A stretch of 20,449 bases of DNA from CBFCZU01 sp965602635 (GCA_965602635.1 CBFCZU010000049.1:1-20449), one strand, 5' to 3'; counted from the stretch's first letter, positions 5,783 to 14,225 are shown. The notes: generated by a model not told the origin, from the sequence alone. Numbers and translations are program-made.

Positions 5783-6586
5783 TCATGCCCTGGCGGGGAA
5801 GACGTCGTCGGCCGTGCCCGCCATGATCCGCTGCTTCTGGGCCTCGTCCAGGCCCAGCTCGTCGAAGATGGCCAGGTCGCGGGCGACGTGATCGCCCTGG
5901 TTCGGCATCGGCCCCGGGAGCTTGCCGTCGGTGCCGAACATGATCCGCTCGGGCCCGCAGAAGTCGATGGCGTTGGCCAGTGCCTGCTTGCGGATGTGGG
6001 CGGGCGTGCCCGGGGTGATGTCAACGTAGCTCTGCGACTGTCGGTCCGTGCCGCGCGTGGCCGCCCGCATCCTGCCCATCACCGCCAGGCACTCCTCGCA
6101 CCACGGCCAGGAGATGTGCGCCATGGCGAAGCGGATGTCGGGGTAGTGCATCAGCTTCTCCAGATACACCGGCCGGCAGAAGCGCGAGCCGTCCTCGAAG
6201 CCGTAGAGGATGCCCGTGTGGAAAAGGATGCTCGCGCCGAGCTGATTCATTCTCTCCCAGAACGGCTCCAGCCGCGCCTCGTGGGCGTACCAGTGGTCGG
6301 GGATTATCTTGATGCCTGTGAATCCCATCTGCTCGACGGCCTCGGCCGCCAGGTCTGCAATGCCGTCGATTGTCGGATTCACCCACGCCAGGACGGAGAT
6401 CCGCTCCGGCGCGGCGTCGAGCAGGCCCTTGGCGGTAAGGAGGTTCTCCCGGGTCTTGCTCAGCGACCGCCGCTCGCTCTGCGACAGCACGATGATTCGG
6501 TCCACGCCGTTGGCGTCCATGGCCTGGAGCACCTCGCCCGCGTCCGCCTGGCCGTGCAGATGAATGTGGCAGTCAACTATTCGCAT
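5783..6586 (-). CDS. Amidohydrolase-2 family metal-dependent hydrolase or decarboxylase
   Basis: A 267-residue cytoplasmic TIM-barrel protein of the amidohydrolase-2 type (PF04909-like). The metal-binding HxH motif is at the start of strand 1 (His7 and His9 in DCHIHLH). Further predicted active-site residues are Lys93 (GIKI), His123 (LFHTG), His157 (AHISWPW) and Asp220 (MFGTDG). Family members hydrolyse lactones or amides, or decarboxylate aromatic acids; substrate cannot be read from the sequence. The ATG at 6586 is preceded by AAGGAGAAGG at good spacing and sits immediately before the barrel's first strand. It is monocistronic, divergent from the aminotransferase gene and convergent with the SGNH gene. 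Length is at the short end for the family but all core motifs are present. Confidence 0.88.
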   Translation of the reverse strand: MRIVDCHIHLHGQADAGEVLQAMDANGVDRIIVLSQSERRSLSKTRENLLTAKGLLDAAPERISVLAWVNPTIDGIADLAAEAVEQMGFTGIKIIPDHWYAHEARLEPFWERMNQLGASILFHTGILYGFEDGSRFCRPVYLEKLMHYPDIRFAMAHISWPWCEECLAVMGRMRAATRGTDRQSQSYVDITPGTPAHIRKQALANAIDFCGPERIMFGTDGKLPGPMPNQGDHVARDLAIFDELGLDEAQKQRIMAGTADDVFPARA

Positions 6587-6617
6587 CGCCTTCTCCTTGA
6601 GGACGTGTCTTTACCCC

Positions 6618-6633
6618 CGGCGGAACGCCGCCG
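6618..6633. repeat. Short GC-rich hairpin in the amidohydrolase leader
   Basis: CGGCGG (6618-6623) and CCGCCG (6628-6633) form a 6-bp stem with a 4-base loop. It lies between the predicted minus-strand start point near 6639 and the gene start at 6586, so it would be at the 5' end of that mRNA. Confidence 0.5.
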
Positions 6634-6645
6634 AGGGCCGGGGAG

Positions 6646-6674
6646 ATTGTACCGGGCGGGGGGGCGGTTTGGAA
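6646..6674 (-). promoter_or_regulatory. Candidate promoter of the amidohydrolase gene
   Basis: On the minus strand TACAAT (6651-6646) matches five of six -10 positions and is preceded by GG, as in the two PEP-CTERM promoters. The -35 at 17 bp, TTCCAA (6674-6669), is poor. Confidence 0.4.
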
Positions 6675-6698
6675 TGACAGTGGCACGTCGTCTCACGC

Positions 6699-6727
6699 TT
6701 GACGCGACCGCGGCAAGGGCGTACAAG
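6699..6727 (+). promoter_or_regulatory. Candidate promoter of the ArgD-like aminotransferase gene
   Basis: TTGACG (6699-6704) and TACAAG (6722-6727) are separated by 17 bp. The predicted start near 6734 gives a leader of about 37 bases. The element lies back to back with the amidohydrolase promoter. Confidence 0.5.
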
Positions 6728-6770
6728 AGCCCCTCTTACCAGGCTGACAATCTGCGAGCAGGAGCATGCC

Positions 6771-7943
6771 ATGGCCACCAACGCTGAACTTGTCGAGCTG
6801 AGCAGCAAGTATCTGATCGAGAACTACGGGCGGCTGCCGGTGGCGATGGCCCGCGGCCGGGGCGCGAAGATATGGGACGCCGACGGCAGGGAGTACATCG
6901 ACTTCTTCGCCGGCTTCGGCGGCGGCGGGGTGACCGGGCACTGCCATCCCAAGGTCGTCGCCGCCATCAAGGCCCAGGCCGAGACGCTGCTCTCTCACGG
7001 GAACCTCTTCACCAACGCCCCGCAGGTCGAACTCGCCCGGTCGATCACCGAGCACGCCTTCGGGGGTAAGGTGTTCTTCTGCCACAGCGGCGGCGAGGCG
7101 GGCGAAGCGGCGCTGAAGCTGGTGCGCCTGGCCGCCGGCGAGGGGCGGTACAAGATCATCAGCTTCAACCAGTGCTTCCACGGGCGGACCATGGGAACGC
7201 TGTCGCTGACGCCCGAGAGGTTCCAGAAGGGCTTCGAGCCGATGCTGCCGGGCAGTCTGCAGGTTGATATTGGCGACGTCGAGGCCGTGCGGGCGGCGGT
7301 GGACGACGAGACGGCCGCCGTCTTCGTCGAGCCCATCCAGGGCGAGGGCGGCGTGAACATCCCTTCGGTCGAGTTCATGCAGGGCCTGCGCGCCCTGTGC
7401 GATGAAAAGGGCCTGCTGCTGGTCTGCGACGAGGTCTGGACCGCCCCGGCGCGGACGGGCAAGTGGTTCGCCTATCAGCACTACGACATCGCGCCGGACG
7501 TAATGGTGCTGGCCAAGGCCCTGGGCGGGGGGCTGCCGGTGGGCGCGTGCGTCGCGGCGCCGAAGTGGGCCGACGTGCTCGGCCCGGGCAAGCACGGCTG
7601 CACGATGGGGGGCAACCCGCTTTGCGCTGCCGCCGGCGCGGCCTGCATGCGGCTGATCGAGGAAGAGGACCTAGTCGCCCGCGCCGCCGAGACGGGCCGG
7701 CAGATCATGGACCTGGTGCGCGGCGCCGGCATCGGCCGGGTGAAGGACGTCCGCGGCAAGGGGATGATGATCGGCATCGAGCTGGACGCCCCGGCCAGGG
7801 ACGTCTTCCTGGCGGCGATGGAGGGCGGACTGCTCGTCTGCTACGCAGGGCAGAGCGTGCTTCGCCTCGCTCCGCCGCTGACAATCGCTGCCGACGAGTT
7901 GAGCGCCGGGATGGATATTCTGATCGAGGTGTTGAAGGGCTGA
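6771..7943 (+). CDS. Class III PLP-dependent aminotransferase, acetylornithine aminotransferase-like
   Basis: A 390-residue cytoplasmic fold-type I PLP enzyme, closest by eye to ArgD (N-acetylornithine aminotransferase, arginine biosynthesis). Visible features are HGNLF (76-80), the cofactor phosphate region around 106-112, HGRT (137-140), the aspartate at 220 that pairs with the pyridine nitrogen (CDEV), the Schiff-base lysine K249 (VLAKALGGG), and R365 (VLRLAPPL) expected to bind the substrate carboxylate. Two normally conserved sites differ: the usual SG(T/A)EA(N/V)E is SGGEAGE, and the usual DEVQTG is DEVWTA, so W223 replaces the glutamine near the cofactor. The start at 6771 is favoured over an upstream in-frame codon by AGGAG at 6760-6764 and by family length. 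A terminator follows. The gene is not linked to other arg genes here, so another omega-amino substrate is possible. Confidence 0.82.
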   Translation: MATNAELVELSSKYLIENYGRLPVAMARGRGAKIWDADGREYIDFFAGFGGGGVTGHCHPKVVAAIKAQAETLLSHGNLFTNAPQVELARSITEHAFGGKVFFCHSGGEAGEAALKLVRLAAGEGRYKIISFNQCFHGRTMGTLSLTPERFQKGFEPMLPGSLQVDIGDVEAVRAAVDDETAAVFVEPIQGEGGVNIPSVEFMQGLRALCDEKGLLLVCDEVWTAPARTGKWFAYQHYDIAPDVMVLAKALGGGLPVGACVAAPKWADVLGPGKHGCTMGGNPLCAAAGAACMRLIEEEDLVARAAETGRQIMDLVRGAGIGRVKDVRGKGMMIGIELDAPARDVFLAAMEGGLLVCYAGQSVLRLAPPLTIAADELSAGMDILIEVLKG

Positions 7944-7973
7944 TGCAGCGAATCTGTCGCACCTGGGCACACC

Positions 7974-8010
7974 AAAGCCCGCGCCCGATGTGGACGCGGG
8001 CTTTCTGTTT
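7974..8010 (+). terminator. Rho-independent terminator after the aminotransferase gene
   Basis: AAAGCCCGCG (7974-7983) and CGCGGGCTTT (7995-8004) form a perfect 10-bp stem with an 11-base loop, followed by CTGTTT. It starts 31 bases past the stop codon and separates this gene from the cysteine-desulfurase-like gene. Confidence 0.85.
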
Positions 8011-8084
8011 GCGGACGAGATGCGGCGCGCGACCGGGCGCGGGCGGTTGCATCGCAAATGTGGAATTCGTACGATGCGCGCTTC

Positions 8085-9266
8085 ATGCGGCGCGTTTACA
8101 TGGACAACTCGGCGACGAGCTTCCCCAAGCCGCCGGAGGTGATCGCGGCGATGGTGGCATTCGCCCGGGATTGCGGCGCCTCGGCCGGGCGGGGGGCGTA
8201 CGCCGAGGCGAAGGCCTGCGGCGAGACCATCGCCGCCTGCCGGGCCCGCGTGGCAGAGGTGATCAACGCCGAAGGCCCGGAACGGATCGTCTTCACGCTC
8301 AACTGCACCGAGGCGCTGGCCATCGGCATCCGGGGGGTGCTCAACACCGCCGAGGGCGCCCACGCCGTCACCACGACGATGGACCACAATTCCGTCCTGA
8401 GGCCGTTGAACGCTCTGGCCGAGCAGACGGCCCTGGAGGTGACATTCGTCCCCGCCGACGGGCGGACATCACTGATAGACCCCGACGATATCCGCAAGGC
8501 CCTGCGCCCCAGCACGAAGCTGATCTGCGTCGTCCACGCCTCGAACGTCACCGGCAGCCTTCAGCCGGTGGGGGAGGTGGCGGCGATTGCCCGCCAGGCG
8601 GGCGTGCCCTGTCTGATCGACGCGGCCCAGTCGGTGGCCCACGTCCCGATCGACGTGCAGGCCTGGGGCGCCGACATGGTCGCCTTCCCCGGCCACAAGG
8701 GCCTGATGGGCCCGCTGGGCACCGGCGTGCTGTACGTCCGCCCGGGCTTCGAGGCGGAGCTGCCCACCATGAAGGAGGGCGGCACCGGCACGATCTCCGA
8801 GCGGCCCGTTCAGCCGCAGACCATGCCGGACAAGTATGAGGTCGGCTCGCACAACGCCATCGGCCTGGCCGGGCTGCTGGCCGGGGTCGAGTGGATACTG
8901 AGCCGCGGGGTGCCCCAGCTCCGCCAGCACGATCGCAGCCTGTGCGAGGCGTTCCTCGCCGAGACCGACGGCGCCGAGGGCCTGACGGTTTACGGCCCGC
9001 GCGACCTCGACGATCGCACGGGCGTCTTCTCCGTCAGCGTCGCCGGCGACGGCCCCAAGGCCCTGGCGGGCGAGCTTGAGCGGCGCTTCGGCATCCTCAC
9101 CCGCCCCGGCATTCACTGCGCTCCGCTGGCACACGAGACCATCGGCACCTTTCCCGAGGGCACCTGCCGCCTGAGCTTCGGGGCCTTCACGACGCTCGAG
9201 GACGTTCAGTACGCGGCGGCCGCCCTCCGCGAGCTTGCCGTCGCCGCGGTGGGGTCGGGGCGGTAG
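8085..9266 (+). CDS. Cysteine desulfurase family protein (class V aminotransferase fold)
   Basis: A 393-residue PLP enzyme of the NifS/SufS superfamily, which removes sulfur from cysteine to give alanine and an enzyme persulfide. Motifs: YMDNSATSFPKP near the N-terminus (5-16), His101 (MDHNS) stacking on the cofactor, Asp179 (IDAAQS), the PLP lysine K205 (PGHKG), and Cys345 (GIHCAPLAH), the expected persulfide cysteine. It resembles the stand-alone cysteine desulfurase family more than IscS, because the Cys loop is short and no isc, suf or nif genes are near. An in-frame ATG at 8058 would add nine residues; 8085 is preferred because family members begin a few residues before the DN.AT motif. 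Neither start has a clear ribosome-binding site. Its sulfur acceptor is unknown. Confidence 0.88.
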   Translation: MRRVYMDNSATSFPKPPEVIAAMVAFARDCGASAGRGAYAEAKACGETIAACRARVAEVINAEGPERIVFTLNCTEALAIGIRGVLNTAEGAHAVTTTMDHNSVLRPLNALAEQTALEVTFVPADGRTSLIDPDDIRKALRPSTKLICVVHASNVTGSLQPVGEVAAIARQAGVPCLIDAAQSVAHVPIDVQAWGADMVAFPGHKGLMGPLGTGVLYVRPGFEAELPTMKEGGTGTISERPVQPQTMPDKYEVGSHNAIGLAGLLAGVEWILSRGVPQLRQHDRSLCEAFLAETDGAEGLTVYGPRDLDDRTGVFSVSVAGDGPKALAGELERRFGILTRPGIHCAPLAHETIGTFPEGTCRLSFGAFTTLEDVQYAAAALRELAVAAVGSGR

Positions 9267-9289
9267 CGGCCCCGCCGGCGCAAAATCCC

Positions 9290-9319
9290 TTGCCCGATAC
9301 CGAGAGTCTGTGCGATACT
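9290..9319 (+). promoter_or_regulatory. Weak candidate promoter of the first toroid/DUF4159 gene
   Basis: TTGCCC (9290-9295) and GATACT (9314-9319) are separated by 18 bp; each matches four of six consensus positions. The 126-base gap in which it lies contains no other recognisable element apart from the AGGAGG ribosome-binding site at 9378-9383. Confidence 0.3.
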
Positions 9320-9392
9320 GAAAGGGCGGCTTGGGCTCTTACTCCAGGCCGGTGGGCCAAGGGTCGAAGAACGGGGCAGGAGGCGAGCCGCA

Positions 9393-11747
9393 ATGAAGTC
9401 GCGCTCCAACGCCTTGCCCGTCGTGGCGCTGCTTGCGCTGCTCGGGACGACCTGCCCGGCGCTGTGCCAGCGGAAGCGGGTCGCATTCTCCGACGAGGCC
9501 GTTGCCAAGGCCATTGACAGGGCCAAGAAGCACCTCTGGTCGCTTTACCGCGACGATCCCCGGCAGGCCCCCTGGCCGGACCAGAGGACCCAGCGGGACG
9601 GCGACAAGATCGTGCCGTACGGCAACTACGGGGGCAGGTCGGCCTTGGCGATGTACGCACTGCTGGCCTCGGGCGAGAAGTACACCGACCCGCGGATGAA
9701 GCGGGCGATCGAATGGCTGGCCGGGATCGACACCAAGGGCACGTACACGCTGGGTGTCCGGATGCAGGTGTGGACGTTCCTGCCGGAGCAGATAGCCCGC
9801 CCGCTGCTGATCCGGGATTGTGACCGGTTGATCAAGAGCATCGGCCGGCCGCCGAGGGGCTGGCGCGGCGGCACCTGGAGCCACCGGTGGGGCACCCACA
9901 CTTACGCCAGCTCGGGCAAGCCCTCGGAACGGGGCGATCACAGCAACACGCACTTCGGCATCCTGGGCGTCTGGGCGGCCGCCAGGAAGAACATCGACGT
10001 GCCCAGGGACTATTGGCAGCTCGTATTTCGACACTACGTTCTCAGCCAGAGCGCTGACGGGACCTGGCGGTACGGCATAGGCCCCGGTCCGACGCCCCAG
10101 CCAGGCCGGGGATACGGGCAGTATCCGCCGGGCGGCATGACGGCGGCGGGGCTGGCGAACCTGGTAGTCGCCTGGGAGAACGTGCACGCGGCCGATTTCG
10201 TCCACGTGGGCAAGAACCCGGATCTGCTCTCGGTCGCCAAGGTCCTGGAATGGTTCGGCAAGAACCCCAACGGATACCCCAGCGGCTACCACTATTATCT
10301 CTTTGCCCTGGAGCGCGCCGGGCTGGCGAGCGGGTACAAGTTCTTCGGCAAATGGGACTGGTATCGCTCCGGGGCCACCAGGCTGATCAACAGCCAGCGG
10401 GCGGACGGCTCCTGGAAACAGGCCGGGTTCGGCGACAACAGCGACTTCGTGGCCACCTGTTTCGGCCTGCTCTTCCTGGCGCGGGGGCGCAACCCCGTGA
10501 TGTTCAACCGGCTCTGGTACAAGGGCGACTGGAACAACCGCCCCAGCGCGCTGTCGCACGTGACCCGGTGGGCGTCGCGAAGGTTCGAGCGCGAGATCAA
10601 CTGGCAGATAGTCAACCTGGACACGCCGCCCGAGGAGTGGCACGATTCGCAGATACTGCTGATCAGCGGCGCGAAGGGGCCCAAGTTCACCCCCGAGGAG
10701 ATCCAGAAGCTGCGCAGCTTTGTCTTCCAGGGAGGGATGATCCTGTCGGTGACTGAGGGCAGGCCCCAGGGCAGGGCCTTTGACCAGGCCATGCGCAAGA
10801 CCTACGGCGAGATGTTCCCGAGCTACGAACTGGGACCCCTGCCCAACGACCATCCGATCTTCAAGAAGCACTTTCCGCTGAGGCGGGGCACGCGGTTCGA
10901 GGCCGTCTCAAACGGCGCCCGCGTGCTGGCGCTGCACACCACCATCGACCTGATGCTCCCCTGGCAGCGGGACGCCAATGTCGCGTCGGTCAACTCCTTC
11001 AAGGTCGCGGTGAACATCAGCTACTTCGCCAACGAGGAGGCCATAGGCAGGCCCCGGGCCGCCAGAAGCTGGCCGGCGAAGAAGGCCTTCACCCCGCAGC
11101 GGGCGGTGCGGGTGGCGCGGGTCAAGTACGCCGGCAACTGGGACCCCGAGCCCCTGGCCTGGCAGCGGCTGGAGCGGCTGATGGGGCAGAAGTGGCAGAC
11201 GGACCTCAGCGTCACGGCGGCTGTCGCCCTCAAGGACCTGGACGCGAAGAAGTGGCAGCTCGCCGCGATCACCGGCACCGACACGTTGAGCCTGGACAAG
11301 GCTGAGGAAAAGGCCCTGGCCGACTACGTCCGGGCCGGCGGGACGGTCCTCATCGACGCTGCCGGCGGGTCGGAGGCCTTCGCCGCCAGCGCCGCGGGGC
11401 TGCTGGAGAGGCTCTTCGAAAAGGATTCGCTCCGGCGGCTGCCGTCGGCCGCGGCGGTGTACAACCTGCCCGGCATGAGGATCGGCTCTGTCAAGTACCG
11501 CCGCGCCGCCGGGGATCGCTTCGGCGGCGACAATCGCCCCCGCCTCCTCGCCGTCGAGCTGGGTGGCAGGGCGGCGGTCTTCCTCAGCAAGCAGGATCTG
11601 ACGGTCGGCCTGGTCGGGGGTCCCTGCTATGGCTGCGTGGGATACCATCCGGATTCGGCCGTGGAGCTGGTACGGAACATCGTTCTCCACGCCGGCGGGG
11701 TGGACCGGTCCGCCGCCGGGGCTACCTCCCGGCCGGGGGCGGATTGA
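9393..11747 (+). CDS. Secreted alpha/alpha-toroid protein with two DUF4159-like modules (paralogue 1)
   Basis: A 784-residue predicted exported protein. Residues 1-26 are a signal peptide (hydrophobic core, ALC before Q). Residues about 33-375 form helical repeats of the prenyltransferase/squalene-oxidase toroid type: NYGGRSALAMYALLASG (78-94), GDHSNTHFGILGVWAAAR (181-198), MTAAGLANLVV (249-259) and SDFVATCFGLLFLARG (350-365), with SADGTW and RADGSW turns. The DxDD motif of squalene-hopene cyclase is absent, so terpene cyclisation is unlikely. Two Rossmann-like modules follow, at about 385-545 (LLISG 422-426, GGMILSVTEG 447-456, HPIF 487-490) and 572-770 (VKYAGNWDPEPLAW, GGTVLIDAAGG 649-659), both resembling DUF4159. 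The start is backed by AGGAGG at 9378-9383. A paralogue lies directly downstream. Family members in planctomycetes are uncharacterised, to my knowledge; a periplasmic role is inferred. Confidence 0.85.
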   Translation: MKSRSNALPVVALLALLGTTCPALCQRKRVAFSDEAVAKAIDRAKKHLWSLYRDDPRQAPWPDQRTQRDGDKIVPYGNYGGRSALAMYALLASGEKYTDPRMKRAIEWLAGIDTKGTYTLGVRMQVWTFLPEQIARPLLIRDCDRLIKSIGRPPRGWRGGTWSHRWGTHTYASSGKPSERGDHSNTHFGILGVWAAARKNIDVPRDYWQLVFRHYVLSQSADGTWRYGIGPGPTPQPGRGYGQYPPGGMTAAGLANLVVAWENVHAADFVHVGKNPDLLSVAKVLEWFGKNPNGYPSGYHYYLFALERAGLASGYKFFGKWDWYRSGATRLINSQRADGSWKQAGFGDNSDFVATCFGLLFLARGRNPVMFNRLWYKGDWNNRPSALSHVTRWASRRFEREINWQIVNLDTPPEEWHDSQILLISGAKGPKFTPEEIQKLRSFVFQGGMILSVTEGRPQGRAFDQAMRKTYGEMFPSYELGPLPNDHPIFKKHFPLRRGTRFEAVSNGARVLALHTTIDLMLPWQRDANVASVNSFKVAVNISYFANEEAIGRPRAARSWPAKKAFTPQRAVRVARVKYAGNWDPEPLAWQRLERLMGQKWQTDLSVTAAVALKDLDAKKWQLAAITGTDTLSLDKAEEKALADYVRAGGTVLIDAAGGSEAFAASAAGLLERLFEKDSLRRLPSAAAVYNLPGMRIGSVKYRRAAGDRFGGDNRPRLLAVELGGRAAVFLSKQDLTVGLVGGPCYGCVGYHPDSAVELVRNIVLHAGGVDRSAAGATSRPGAD

Positions 11748-11817
11748 TCGCACTGCCCTCGCCGTCTCCACCAATGCCGCCGGGCGCGGCTCTCCGGCCA
11801 GCAGCTTAAGTACGTTG

Positions 11818-11835
11818 GCCCCGGGCGGGGCTTTT
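11818..11835 (+). terminator. Short GC-rich hairpin with T run between the two paralogues
   Basis: GCCCC (11818-11822) pairs with GGGGC (11827-11831) around a 4-base loop and is followed directly by TTTT (11832-11835). It lies about 70 bases past the stop of paralogue 1. The stem is short, so termination may be partial. Confidence 0.5.
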
Positions 11836-11836
11836 A

Positions 11837-11845
11837 TGGTAAGAT
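11837..11845 (+). promoter_or_regulatory. Extended -10 promoter candidate for paralogue 2
   Basis: TGGTAAGAT is an extended -10 element (TG, one base, then TAAGAT). No good -35 lies at 17 bp, though TTGGCC (11815-11820) is 19 bp upstream and overlaps the terminator hairpin. It would start transcription near 11852, leaving a leader of about 60 bases. Confidence 0.4.
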
Positions 11846-11912
11846 GTATCGACGGGCTGTGGGGGCGGGGCCGAATGTGGCAGCCCCGGCCACTTAGTAT
11901 AGAGTTGTTAGG

Positions 11913-14225
11913 ATGTCAAAAGTACATTGGTTAGTGGTGGTTTTTCTGGGGGTGGCGGCGATCTTTCCCGCCGTGTGCCAGGCCCAGCCCAGGCCAATCC
12001 CCTTCTCCGACGAGGCGGTCGCCACCGCCATCGACAAGGCGAAGGAATTCCTCTGGTCGCAGTATCGCCTCGACCCCCGACAGGACCCCTGGCCGGATAG
12101 GCCGACCAAGCAGGACGGCAAGAAGACCGTGCCGTATGAGAACTACGGCGGCTATTCAGCCATGCCGATGTATGCCCTGCTGGCGGCGGGCGAGAAGTAC
12201 AACGATCGGCGGATGAAGCGGGCGCTGAACTGGCTGGCCAGGATCGACACCAAGGGCACCTACACGCTGGGGGTCCGGATGCAGATATGGGCGTATCTGC
12301 CGGAGGAGATCGGCCGGCCGCTGATGGTCAAGGACGCCGATCGCCTCGTCAAGAGCATAAACCAGCCGGCCCCCGGCGAGGGATTCACGGACAGCAGCAA
12401 GTACTCCTACGGGACCTACAGCTACATCAGCAGCGGCAAGGCGCGGTCCGGAGGAGACGGCGACCACAGCAACACCCAGTTCGGCCAGTACGGCGTCTGG
12501 GCCGCTGCCAGGTGCAACATCGACGTGCCCCTTGGGTACTGGGAGCTTGTCTATAAGCACTGGATGATGACCCAGAACCCCGAAGGCGGGTGGGGCTATG
12601 GCATAGGCCCGGTGGTGAGGGGGTCGCACACCATGACCGCCGCGGGGCTGGCCAGCCTGTACGTAGCCAGCGATAACCTCTTCAGGGAGAGATACGTCAC
12701 GTGCGGGCAGAACCCCGCCGACCCGGCCATCGAGCGGGCCTTGGGGTGGTTCGACCGGAATTTCGGCGGGAGCTGGAATCACTATTACCTCTACGGCGTG
12801 GAGCGCATCGGGCTGGCCAGCGGGCATAAGTACTTCGGCAAGAAGAACTGGTACAAGCTCGGGGCGACGCGGCTGATAAACACCCAGCAGGGCAACGGCG
12901 CATGGGGCAACATAGTCAACACGAGCTTCGCCCTGCTGTTCCTGGCTCGCGGGCGGGCGCCGGTGATGGTCAACCGCCTCAAGTACCCGGGCACGTGGAA
13001 CAACCGGCCGCGCGCACTGTCGAACCTCACCGGCTGGGTGTCGCGGAAGTTCGAGCACGAGCTCAACTGGCAGATCATCAACCTCGAGGTCCCGGTGGAG
13101 GAGTGGCACGACGCGTCGATCCTGCTGATCAGCGGCTCGACGAAGCCGTCATTTTCCCCCGCCGACCTGGAAAAGCTCCGCAAGTTCGTATGGCAGGGGG
13201 GGATGATTCTCTCCATCGCCGAGGGCGGAAGCTGGGGCGCGGGTTTCCAGGACGGGATGTGCGGCCCGAAGGGCGTGTACTCGACGCTGTTCCCCAACTA
13301 TGAGCTCAAGCAGCTCGGGCAGGACCACCTCATCTTCAGGGCCCAGTTCAAGATCCACCGCAGGCTGAAGCTGTGGGGGATCTCCAACGGCATCCGCCTG
13401 CTGGCGCTGCACACGACCGAGGACCTCCCGCTGCCGTGGCAGAGGAACGCGTACGTCACGTCGCTGTCGGAGTTCCAGTTGGGGGCGAACATCGCCTTCT
13501 TCGTCAACGACCGGAAGTTCGGCCGCCCGCGGGGCACGAGCCACTGGCCGGAGAAGAAGTCCTTCGTGCCGCTGAGGGCGGTGCGGGTGACGCGGGTCAA
13601 GCACAGCGGCAACTGGGAGCCTGAGCCGCTGGCGTGGGAGCGCTTCAAGCTGCTGATGGGCCAGAAGTGGCAGACCAACGTCATCCTGGGCGGCCCCGTT
13701 ACGCTGGAGGACCTCGACGCCGGGCAGTGGCCTATCGCAGCCATGACCGGCACGGGCGCCTTGACGCTCAGCAAGGGCGAGAAGGCCGCCCTCAAGGCCT
13801 ACGTCCAGGGCGGCGGGACGGTCGTCATGGATGCCGCCGGCGGCTCCAAGGCCTTCGCCAGCAGCGCCGTGGAGCTTCTGGAGGAGCTGTTCGGTGCCGA
13901 CTCGTTCTCGCGGGTGCCGTCCTCGGCCAAGGTTTACGGCCTTGCTGGAATGAAGGTCGAGTCGGTGGCATACCGGCGGGCGGCCCGGTCCCGCACCGAC
14001 GGGTCCAACCGCCCCAGGCTGTGGGGTGTCCTCCTCGGCGGCCGGACGGCCGTGTTCCTCAGCAAGGAGGGCCTCACCGGCGCCATGGTCGGTTACCCCT
14101 CCTACACCGCCGTCAGCTATCGGCCCGACTCGGCCGTGGAGCTGATGCGGAACATCGTGCTCTACGGGGCGGGCCTGGGCAGGAAACGGGCTGTCGCTGC
14201 GGAAACGGCCGAGCCGTCAAGCTGA
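11913..14225 (+). CDS. Secreted alpha/alpha-toroid protein with two DUF4159-like modules (paralogue 2)
   Basis: A 770-residue tandem paralogue of the preceding gene, similar along its entire length with the same domain order. A signal peptide ends near residue 25 (VCQAQ). The toroid keeps the landmark stretches IDTKGTYTLGVRMQ, GDHSNTQFG and ERIGLASGHKYFGK. Module one keeps FEHELNWQIINLEVP, LLISGS and GGMILSIAEGG; module two keeps VKHSGNWEPEPLAW, LMGQKWQT and GGGTVVMDAAGGSKAFASSA. It differs where paralogue 1 has extra glycine- and proline-rich loops in the toroid, and in its C-terminal tail. The ribosome-binding site is weak (TTAGG immediately before the ATG), unlike that of paralogue 1, so the two may be expressed differently. 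Its stop lies 18 bases from the convergent glycosyltransferase stop. The exact role is unknown; a substrate-binding or structural envelope role is inferred. Confidence 0.85.
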   Translation: MSKVHWLVVVFLGVAAIFPAVCQAQPRPIPFSDEAVATAIDKAKEFLWSQYRLDPRQDPWPDRPTKQDGKKTVPYENYGGYSAMPMYALLAAGEKYNDRRMKRALNWLARIDTKGTYTLGVRMQIWAYLPEEIGRPLMVKDADRLVKSINQPAPGEGFTDSSKYSYGTYSYISSGKARSGGDGDHSNTQFGQYGVWAAARCNIDVPLGYWELVYKHWMMTQNPEGGWGYGIGPVVRGSHTMTAAGLASLYVASDNLFRERYVTCGQNPADPAIERALGWFDRNFGGSWNHYYLYGVERIGLASGHKYFGKKNWYKLGATRLINTQQGNGAWGNIVNTSFALLFLARGRAPVMVNRLKYPGTWNNRPRALSNLTGWVSRKFEHELNWQIINLEVPVEEWHDASILLISGSTKPSFSPADLEKLRKFVWQGGMILSIAEGGSWGAGFQDGMCGPKGVYSTLFPNYELKQLGQDHLIFRAQFKIHRRLKLWGISNGIRLLALHTTEDLPLPWQRNAYVTSLSEFQLGANIAFFVNDRKFGRPRGTSHWPEKKSFVPLRAVRVTRVKHSGNWEPEPLAWERFKLLMGQKWQTNVILGGPVTLEDLDAGQWPIAAMTGTGALTLSKGEKAALKAYVQGGGTVVMDAAGGSKAFASSAVELLEELFGADSFSRVPSSAKVYGLAGMKVESVAYRRAARSRTDGSNRPRLWGVLLGGRTAVFLSKEGLTGAMVGYPSYTAVSYRPDSAVELMRNIVLYGAGLGRKRAVAAETAEPSS

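Noticed and set aside
6699..6770. 24-residue N-terminal extension of the ArgD-like protein
   Set aside because: It would start inside the predicted -35 box, whereas AGGAG at 6760-6764 precedes the ATG at 6771 at ideal spacing.
7463..8839. A 458-codon plus-strand frame bridging the aminotransferase and cysteine-desulfurase genes
   Set aside because: It is out of frame with both, crosses a strong terminator, and is Arg/Gly/Pro-rich with no motif.
9339..10871. A 510-codon minus-strand open frame opposite the first toroid gene
   Set aside because: It is antisense to a protein with a signal peptide and conserved paralogue, and has no recognisable motif.
9393..14225. Assignment of the toroid proteins as squalene-hopene cyclases
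   Set aside because: The DxDD catalytic motif is not present in either protein, both have signal peptides, and both carry long C-terminal DUF4159-like modules.
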